Assembly (NCBI GenBank): GCA_016281165.1 | Contig: JAEEIC010000217.1 | Span: 1 to 8,375, forward strand | Reading direction: 5' to 3' | DNA: 8,375 nt | DNA from: Bacillota bacterium | GTDB lineage: Bacteria > Bacillota > Clostridia > Peptostreptococcales > Anaerovoracaceae | Part shown: in pieces, positions 1 through 4,714 of the stretch | Layout of the letters: the number at the start of each line of letters is the position of its first letter | Numbering within the stretch: the first letter of the stretch is position 1 | Notes under the pieces: model-generated | What the model was told of the DNA's origin: nothing | What the model saw: only the letters and a program-made list of their open reading frames with translations | Database searches by the model: none | Made by a program: the position numbers and the translations under genes

Positions 1-1104
1 AGCCAGCACCACGGTATGCTCCTTTTCGGAGCAGAGGGCGATCAGGCCCTTCAGCTCCTTTTCGAGCAGGTGGGCGACGGCCTGCAGGTCTTCGGAACTC
101 ATATTGCCGTAGCTCTTGAAGACGGGCTTTTCGCCGAGCAGGGGCCTTAAGGCCTCCGCCTCCCTGGCCTGGATGTCCTTCTTGAGATCGTAGAGTTCCT
201 TGCGGATCTGGCCGTTCTTCTCCGCAGCCGCTGCCATGCGGGCCTCAAGATCGGGAAGCTCGGCGGAGTACTCGCGGCAGAGCTCGGTGGTGATGCGGGT
301 CCTCTCCATGGCGTCGAGCAGCGCCTCTCTTCCCATCCTGCAGTGGAGCCTCAGCATGCCCTTGTATTTTTCGCTCCTCATGATCCTGATCGAGCCTATC
401 TGACCGGTGGACGAGGGATGGGTGCCGCAGCAGGCGCAGCAGTCGATCATGTCTTCCCCTTCGCCTATGAAGACGACGGAGATGTCCTCGTCGAACTTGA
501 TGGCCTTGCGCACGGGCTGGGAGTTGGCCTCTTCCCTGGTGTCGAAGTACTTCGTGAAGACGGGAAGATCGGCCCAGACCGCCTGATTGGCCGCGAGCTC
601 GGCCTCCTTCAGCATCTCCGGGGTGATCTCTTTGAGAGGACTGCCTTCGGGTATGGCCATGTCGATGGTAACGAAACCCGAGCCCATGTGAAAGCCCCTG
701 TTCTCTATGCCCCAGAGCTTCATGAAGCAGCCCGAGAGCACGTGCTCTCCGCAGTGCATCTGCATGTGGTCGAAACGCCTCTGCCAGTCGAGGACGCAGC
801 GGAGCGTTTCGCCGGGCGCGGGAAGGGCCGCGCCTTCAGGAACTTTGAGCCGGTGCCAGACTGCGCCGGTGCTTTTGTCCTCCAGGACCTCGGTGACCTC
901 AAAGCCGCCTATGCTGCCCAGATCGCAGGGCTGGCCTCCCCCCTCGGGGAAGAAGACCGTCTCGTCCAGGGCCGCGAGCACGCTGCCTTTTTCATAGCGC
1001 CTGCCCTCCGCTGCGCACTCCTCTTCGGTCACAAGAAGCTTCACCAGCTTCGCCTCGTTCGCTTTGAGATATACGTCCTTTTGATAAAGTCTTACGGTCT
1101 TCAC
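1..1104 (-). CDS. alaX: Alanyl-tRNA editing protein, AlaX long form (AlaRS editing-domain homologue), 3' end outside window
   Basis: This is a free-standing homologue of the alanyl-tRNA synthetase editing region, a cytosolic zinc hydrolase. The family removes Ser or Gly wrongly attached to tRNA(Ala). The frame is open for 368 codons from 1104 to base 1, with no stop, so the C-terminus is missing. Visible motifs are the PEGGGQP signature (residues 53-59), the HxxxH zinc motif HCGEH (117-121) after DHMQM, and the CxxxH motif CCGTH (225-229) followed by TGQIG. Residues about 270-320 look like a helical or coiled-coil linker. The tail from about 325 fits the start of a DHHA1-type C-terminal domain, as in AlaX-L. 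The start is GTG at 1102-1104, chosen because AGGAGG (complement of 1114-1119) lies 9 nt upstream and the AlaX-like N-terminus begins there. The zinc motif has HCGEH where HTGQH is commonest, and several extra Cys surround CxxxH (222, 223, 226). The catalytic aminoacylation domain of AlaRS is absent. Family assignment is firm; substrate choice (Ser or Gly) is inference. Confidence 0.93.
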   Translation of the reverse strand, partial: MKTVRLYQKDVYLKANEAKLVKLLVTEEECAAEGRRYEKGSVLAALDETVFFPEGGGQPCDLGSIGGFEVTEVLEDKSTGAVWHRLKVPEGAALPAPGETLRCVLDWQRRFDHMQMHCGEHVLSGCFMKLWGIENRGFHMGSGFVTIDMAIPEGSPLKEITPEMLKEAELAANQAVWADLPVFTKYFDTREEANSQPVRKAIKFDEDISVVFIGEGEDMIDCCACCGTHPSSTGQIGSIRIMRSEKYKGMLRLHCRMGREALLDAMERTRITTELCREYSAELPDLEARMAAAAEKNGQIRKELYDLKKDIQAREAEALRPLLGEKPVFKSYGNMSSEDLQAVAHLLEKELKGLIALCSEKEHTVVLA

Positions 1105-1113
1105 CGCGGTTAT

Positions 1114-1119
1114 CCTCCT
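1114..1119 (-). promoter_or_regulatory. Ribosome binding site deciding the GTG start of alaX
   Basis: The minus strand reads AGGAGG here, nine bases before a GTG at 1104. No ATG in the same frame gives both a ribosome site and the complete N-terminal AlaX domain, so this site fixes the start. Confidence 0.8.
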
Positions 1120-1195
1120 CCCGCTTCGGCGGCGCCAAGCGTCATATTCCTTTCGCCGCGCGCCGCCTTACGCGAAAGAAATTTCGATTTTTATC

Positions 1196-1443
1196 TGTGG
1201 AAAACATGTGGAAAACGCTCCGGGGCCTGAAACTTCGGGCTTCGCGGGCTTTTTTCGCCGCCGCCTGTGGAAAACTTTCCTCTTGACAAGAAGGGCCGGG
1301 TCCGAAACTCCTTGATACGCAAGGCATTTCGGGCTTTCAGCTTTTCAACATGCCGGTGTGTAAAAAACGCGGGAGCTTTCCGCGGAGCGGCCCTTTTTAT
1401 CGTAAAACTGCCTTGATATCCACTGCTTTCGCCCTGTGGAAAA
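1196..1443 (-). repeat. Cluster of five DnaA-box-like 9-mers (TTWTNCACA), all in one orientation
   Basis: On the plus strand TGTGGAAAA occurs at 1196-1204, 1207-1215, 1266-1274 and 1435-1443, and TGTGTAAAA at 1357-1365. Read on the minus strand these are TTTTCCACA (four times) and TTTTACACA (once), all of which match the relaxed bacterial DnaA-box consensus TTWTNCACA. Three copies share the longer core TGTGGAAAAC, and three are preceded by C (CTGTGGAAAA). The first two start 11 bases apart, about one helical turn. Weaker near-matches lie on the other strand at 1342-1350 (TTTTCAACA) and around 1416-1424 (core TATCCAC). The 1357-1365 copy overlaps the T-run of the terminator, so it may be fortuitous. 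No long AT-rich unwinding element and no dnaA, dnaN, rpmH or gidA gene is adjacent. Origin function is therefore not established; titration, regulation or a degenerate repeat are alternatives. Confidence 0.55.
1362..1384 (-). terminator. Intrinsic terminator of the hydrolase-rluB operon
   Basis: On the minus strand CGCGG (1384-1380) pairs with CCGCG (1372-1368) across a seven-base loop and is followed at once by six T (1367-1362). It lies about 150 bases beyond the rluB stop codon. A weaker T-run at about 1494-1498 has no convincing stem, so this hairpin is the best end for the transcript. The five-base-pair stem is short but all G-C. Confidence 0.65.
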
Positions 1444-1534
1444 GCGTTCTCGAACTTGTTCGCAGGCCCTCCGCGGGGCTTTAGGCGGCCGAAAAAGATG
1501 CGCCGGCAGGCCCCGCGAAAGCGCCGAATTAATT

Positions 1535-2236
1535 TCAGCAGTTCTTGAGGTAATCCACCTCTTCGGCGCTGAGCCTGCGGTAGTGGCCCTCGTGCAGATG
1601 GCCCAGCATGACATTGCCTATGCTCACGCGCTGAAGGTAGATGACGTTGAAGCCCAGGGCCGCGAACATGCGCCTCACCTGGCGGTTGCGCCCTTCGCTG
1701 ATGCTTATCCTCACCCGCGAGACAGAGGCCTGCTTTATGATCTCGACCCTGGCGGGACGGGTGGTGTAGCCGCCGATGTCGACGCCCTTTCTGAGGCGCT
1801 CGGCCTGGGCGAGGCTGATCTCGCCATCTATGTCGGCGACGTAGGTCTTGAAGACCTTTTTCGAGGGGTGGGTTATGTGGTTGGCGAGAGCCCCGTCGTT
1901 GGTCATGATCAGCAGGCCCGTAGTCTCGTAGTCGAGCCTTCCAACCGGAAAGACCCTCACATCGACCTCGGTCATGAGATCGAGGACAGTGGGACGGTCG
2001 TGCTCGTCGCTGGTGGTCGTGACGTAGCCGGCCGGCTTGTTGAGGGCGTAGTAGACCAGCTTCTCGCTTCCCTCTATATACCTGCCGTCGACCTGCACCA
2101 GGTCGCCTGCCTGAACATCGTATCCGGGCTCCTTCAGCACGGCGCCGTTGACCTTGACCCGGCCCTGCGCTATGAGCTCGTCGGCCCTGCGCCTTGAGCA
2201 GACGCCGGCCGACGCTATGTATTTATTGATCCTCAT
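1535..2236 (-). CDS. rluB: rRNA pseudouridine synthase, RluB/RsuA family
   Basis: This is a 233-residue cytosolic enzyme that converts a specific uridine in ribosomal RNA to pseudouridine. The family's best-known relatives act on 23S U2605 (RluB), 23S U2604 (RluF) or 16S U516 (RsuA). Residues 1-60 form an S4 RNA-binding domain (RINKYIASAGVCSRRRADELI). The catalytic domain follows with YALNKPAGYVTT (63-74), and the active-site motif GRLDYETTGLL places the catalytic Asp at residue 102. Later family signatures include KTYVA, EGRNRQVRRM and LQRVSIG. Length is normal for the single-S4 RsuA/RluB type. The ATG follows the hydrolase stop codon by one base (TAA-G-ATG) with no strong ribosome site of its own, so translation is probably coupled to the upstream gene. 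Firmicutes members of this family are usually called RluB; the exact target uridine cannot be read from sequence. Confidence 0.95.
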   Translation of the reverse strand: MRINKYIASAGVCSRRRADELIAQGRVKVNGAVLKEPGYDVQAGDLVQVDGRYIEGSEKLVYYALNKPAGYVTTTSDEHDRPTVLDLMTEVDVRVFPVGRLDYETTGLLIMTNDGALANHITHPSKKVFKTYVADIDGEISLAQAERLRKGVDIGGYTTRPARVEIIKQASVSRVRISISEGRNRQVRRMFAALGFNVIYLQRVSIGNVMLGHLHEGHYRRLSAEEVDYLKNC

Positions 2237-2237
2237 C

Positions 2238-4118
2238 TTATACCAGGGCGATGTAGCCCGACTTCACCGGGGTGTAGGGCTGTCCTTTGAGCGAATCCCA
2301 GACGCAGGACAGATCCTTGTCGTATATCATTATCCTCCTGCCCTTGGGGATGGCGGGGAGCTCCGCCAGCGGGCAGGGTATGCGGTAGATGCGATTCTCC
2401 GCTCCTCTCTTCCCGAAGCCCTGGCCCTCGTAGACGGGCAGGGTCTTCACGTCTCTGTAGACGTAGGAATTGACCACACAGTACTCGATGCCGTCCCTCA
2501 TCTCGAACATGGGGCTGGTGAGGTCTCTGCTGGGGTTGCCCGGGGTCCTGAGGAACCCGGTCGCCCTGTCGTCGTCTATGGGCTTTACGCAGGACTCGAA
2601 GAGGCCGTAGATCTCGGTGCCGGCGCTGCTGGAGAAGCTGAAGACCAGCACTCCCTCATAGTCCTTCAGGGTGTTGATCACGAAGCCCGAGCAGATGTCG
2701 TTGATGACGATGTCGGTCGGGGTCGCGTCGACGGCGATGTACTTCTTGCCCAGCCTCTTCTTCCAGGCCTTTGAGAGGGGTTTGCCCGCGGTCGCCTTCA
2801 TGGCCATGGGCGCGGTATTGCCCTCGAAGGTGGAGAGGGCGAAGGAGTCGCCGCCCGCGTCCTCAAAGAAGAGGGTCCTCTCGTCGTTCTTGAAGAGCTT
2901 GCCGTCCCAGGCCAGGGGCTTGGTGAGCATCATGAACCTCTTGCGCCTGCCGCGGCTGGTATCCATGGTGATGGAGCAGTTGGCGCCGTACATGTGGAAG
3001 TTCAGTATGCCGCTGGGGACGAGCCAGGTGCCGGCGTACTTGTCGACGATCTTCTGCGGCACGGGCTTGGCGGTCTTGTAGATATCGACGCCCTGCTCGT
3101 GCATATAGAAGGCGAACATGCGGCAGATGAGCTCCTGGATGTTCTGCCTGCAGTCGTGGGTCTCGGAGATGGTGAGCACGGCGTTGTACTTGGGCAGGAC
3201 GATGAACTGGGTGTCGAACTGGAAGCTGTTGCCGCCCTTGAGCAGGGCGCCTTCTCCCAGGTCGTAATCGAGGCGGCTCAGGGCGACGGTATCCCAGCCG
3301 AGGCCGAACTTGACCGATCTGGTGTCCTTCTTCAGTATGGTATGGCCCTGCATCTTCGCCATCTCGGCCTTGCTCTCTTCGCTGATGATATCGTTCTTCT
3401 CGAGGAAGAGCCTGCCGAAGAGGCAGAGGTCCTTCATGCTGGTGGTGTAGCCGGCCCCGCCCTGTATCAGGAGCTTTTCCTGCGGACCCTTGCCCTCGAC
3501 GACCAGGGGATACTTTGGATTGCAGTTATAGGCGAGCCTGGAGGAGTGAGCTCCGATAGGCTCGGTGATGTGGTCCATGCAGTAATCGCCGTACTTCTCG
3601 CCGCTGACCTCGGCCACGACCATCTCGGCCATGGTGAAGCCGTCGTTGCAGTAGACCGAGTACTCGCCCGGATCTGCCTTGAGCCAGCTGTGGGCCATGT
3701 AATCGTAGACCCAGTCGTAGTAGGCGTCCTCGGGGGAGGTGTCTGAGACCGAGAAGCCCTTCCACTGGGTGCCGGGAAGGCCGGAGGAGTGGGAGAGGCA
3801 GTGGCGCAGGGTGATCTGCTTATATCTCTCGTCGGGCATATAGAAGCGGGGCAGGTACTCGCAGATGGGGGTATCGAGATCGACCTTGCCCTGCTCGACC
3901 AGCTGCATCACGGCCACGGTGCAGTACATCTTGGAGACCGAGGCCACGTTGTAGGTGCAGTCGGTGGTGGCGGGCCTGGGCCTTCTGCCGCCGGTGGTGC
4001 CGAGGGCGTCGGCCGCGACGATCTCGCCGTCCTTCATGATCGCGTAGGAGATGGAGGTGTACTTCTCGGGAAGTCCGTATGAGAGGATATCGGTAAGCTT
4101 TTCTTTCAGGGTCTTCAT
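2238..4118 (-). CDS. Serine hydrolase, class C beta-lactamase / penicillin-binding-protein fold, with long C-terminal extension
   Basis: This is a 626-residue protein. Residues about 1-340 carry the serine beta-lactamase-like fold: S60-V-S-K63 (SxxK, catalytic Ser60 and general-base Lys63), Y156-C-N158 (YxN), and K294-G-G296 (the third [KH]xG motif) followed by strands ending FIVLPKYNAVLTIS. The LSHSSGLPG segment (108-116) is also typical of this family, which includes class C beta-lactamases, EstB-type esterases, D-aminopeptidases and DD-peptidases. Residues about 345-626 are a mainly beta extension that I do not recognise. Part of it (360-440) looks lipocalin-like, as in related serine hydrolases. 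No signal peptide or membrane segment is visible, which points to a cytosolic enzyme, unlike most beta-lactamases. Start ATG 4118 has AAAGGAG at 4130-4124. It is the first gene of an operon with rluB. The substrate (ester, D-amino-acid peptide or beta-lactam) is unknown; antibiotic resistance should not be assumed. Confidence 0.9.
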   Translation of the reverse strand: MKTLKEKLTDILSYGLPEKYTSISYAIMKDGEIVAADALGTTGGRRPRPATTDCTYNVASVSKMYCTVAVMQLVEQGKVDLDTPICEYLPRFYMPDERYKQITLRHCLSHSSGLPGTQWKGFSVSDTSPEDAYYDWVYDYMAHSWLKADPGEYSVYCNDGFTMAEMVVAEVSGEKYGDYCMDHITEPIGAHSSRLAYNCNPKYPLVVEGKGPQEKLLIQGGAGYTTSMKDLCLFGRLFLEKNDIISEESKAEMAKMQGHTILKKDTRSVKFGLGWDTVALSRLDYDLGEGALLKGGNSFQFDTQFIVLPKYNAVLTISETHDCRQNIQELICRMFAFYMHEQGVDIYKTAKPVPQKIVDKYAGTWLVPSGILNFHMYGANCSITMDTSRGRRKRFMMLTKPLAWDGKLFKNDERTLFFEDAGGDSFALSTFEGNTAPMAMKATAGKPLSKAWKKRLGKKYIAVDATPTDIVINDICSGFVINTLKDYEGVLVFSFSSSAGTEIYGLFESCVKPIDDDRATGFLRTPGNPSRDLTSPMFEMRDGIEYCVVNSYVYRDVKTLPVYEGQGFGKRGAENRIYRIPCPLAELPAIPKGRRIMIYDKDLSCVWDSLKGQPYTPVKSGYIALV

Positions 4119-4242
4119 AGATGCTCCTTTCGCCGCCTGATGAGGGTATTTATCGTTTTACTGATCTTAAACTTTTCGCGGACCGCGGGCGCGGGACGGG
4201 GCTGTGAGAGCCTGCCGCGGCGCCATACTTCGCAGTATATAC

Positions 4243-4271
4243 ATTTTATAGCTTTCGGGCCTGTCTTTCAA
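4243..4271 (-). promoter_or_regulatory. Candidate sigma-A promoter for the hydrolase-rluB operon
   Basis: On the minus strand TTGAAA (4271-4266) and TAAAAT (4248-4243) are separated by 17 bases; each matches its consensus in five of six positions. Transcription would start near 4236, giving a leader of roughly 118 bases before the hydrolase ATG. The leader has GC-rich self-complementary patches but no riboswitch that I recognise. Confidence 0.55.
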
Positions 4272-4304
4272 GGACAAGAGCGGCAAAGGCTTAAAACAGC
4301 GGTC

Positions 4305-4333
4305 TTGCCCGGCGTCCCCGCTTATCGTATAAT
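4305..4333 (+). promoter_or_regulatory. Sigma-A promoter of the small membrane-protein gene
   Basis: TTGCCC (4305-4310) and a perfect TATAAT (4328-4333) are separated by 17 bases, placing the transcription start near 4340 and giving a very short leader to the ATG at 4363. It sits back-to-back with the minus-strand promoter at 4243-4271, about 34 bases between their -35 elements, so a factor bound between them could control both directions. Confidence 0.7.
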
Positions 4334-4362
4334 TTATATATATTATAAAAATGGAGGACCTC

Positions 4363-4662
4363 ATGCACGGAATCGAACTCAGCCGCTTCGAAAAGCGCTG
4401 TCTCCTCGTAAGGAACATACTGGTCGTCATCTCGGCTTCGCTGTTCATCGTCTCGATACTGCCGATAGAGTCTCTCGCGCACGCGAAGCACGACATCAGC
4501 GGCGTCGCCTATCTCATCGGCGCGGGGGCCTACATCGCCGAACTCATCGAGATGTCGGATCAGGAGAAACGCACTCACCCCCACCACAAGCACCGGGTCT
4601 TCATGCCCAACGTCTTCGGAGCGCTCTATCTCATCCTGGGGATAGTCCACATCCTGGAATAA
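4363..4662 (+). CDS. Small three-helix membrane protein with His-rich loop, function unknown
   Basis: I do not recognise this 99-residue protein. The start is taken at ATG 4363 because GGAGG at 4353-4357 lies five bases before it. An in-frame ATG at 4351 would overlap that ribosome site and sits only about ten bases from the predicted transcription start. Three hydrophobic segments are visible: about 14-35 (LLVRNILVVISASLFIV), 45-64 (ISGVAYLIGAGAYIAELIEM) and 79-98 (VFMPNVFGALYLILGIVHIL). The loop between helices 2 and 3 is charged and His-rich (QEKRTHPHHKH, His at 72, 74, 75, 77), and the loop after helix 1 adds His40 and His43. A metal- or proton-linked role can be imagined but is not shown. 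It has its own promoter and terminator and is therefore a single-gene unit. High confidence that it is a gene, none on function. Confidence 0.8.
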   Translation: MHGIELSRFEKRCLLVRNILVVISASLFIVSILPIESLAHAKHDISGVAYLIGAGAYIAELIEMSDQEKRTHPHHKHRVFMPNVFGALYLILGIVHILE

Positions 4663-4667
4663 AACGA

Positions 4668-4697
4668 GCCGCCGACATCCGCCGGCGGCCTTTTCTT
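4668..4697. terminator. Bidirectional intrinsic terminator between two converging genes
   Basis: GCCGCCG (4668-4674) pairs perfectly with CGGCGGC (4683-4689) around an eight-base loop. The plus strand continues CTTTTCTT, ending the small membrane-protein transcript six bases after its stop codon. The minus strand continues TCGTTTTATT, so the same hairpin can end the SLH-protein transcript about 25 bases after its stop. Confidence 0.85.
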
Positions 4698-4714
4698 GCT
4701 GTCGTTATTTCCTT

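Larger units (their letters stand above)
1105..1534. other. Gene-free intergenic stretch between rluB and alaX
   Basis: This is 430 bases with no credible gene. Short open frames on both strands (for example 1142-1327 on the minus strand) have low-complexity Arg/Ala/Pro-rich translations and no good ribosome site. It contains an intrinsic terminator for the operon to the right, five copies of a TGTGNAAAA (DnaA-box-like) motif, and the ribosome site of alaX next to its start. I could not identify a convincing sigma-A promoter for alaX. On the minus strand an A-rich GATAAAAAT near 1184-1195 is the only AT-rich candidate -10 area, and it has no good -35. Confidence 0.7.

Noticed and set aside
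343..1230. Long plus-strand open frame of 295 codons
   Set aside because: It is antisense to alaX, whose minus-strand frame carries all expected zinc and GGGQ motifs; the plus translation has no family features.
1283..1318. TTGACA at 1283-1288 as a plus-strand promoter
   Set aside because: No -10 at an acceptable distance (TGATAC is 24 bases away) and no plus-strand gene follows for three kilobases.
1142..1327. Minus-strand 61-codon frame in the intergenic gap
   Set aside because: Low-complexity basic translation, no good ribosome site, and it runs through the DnaA-box-like repeats.
1196..1443. Confident call of the gap as oriC
   Set aside because: No AT-rich unwinding region, no origin-linked genes next to it, and gene orientation does not switch here; kept only as a DnaA-box-like cluster.
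2238..4118. Annotation of the hydrolase as a beta-lactamase resistance gene
   Set aside because: The fold is shared by many esterases and peptidases, there is no secretion signal, and nothing in the sequence points to beta-lactam hydrolysis.
4351..4362. Earlier ATG (4351) as start of the small membrane protein
   Set aside because: It overlaps the GGAGG that serves the ATG at 4363 and lies too close to the predicted transcription start to have its own ribosome site.
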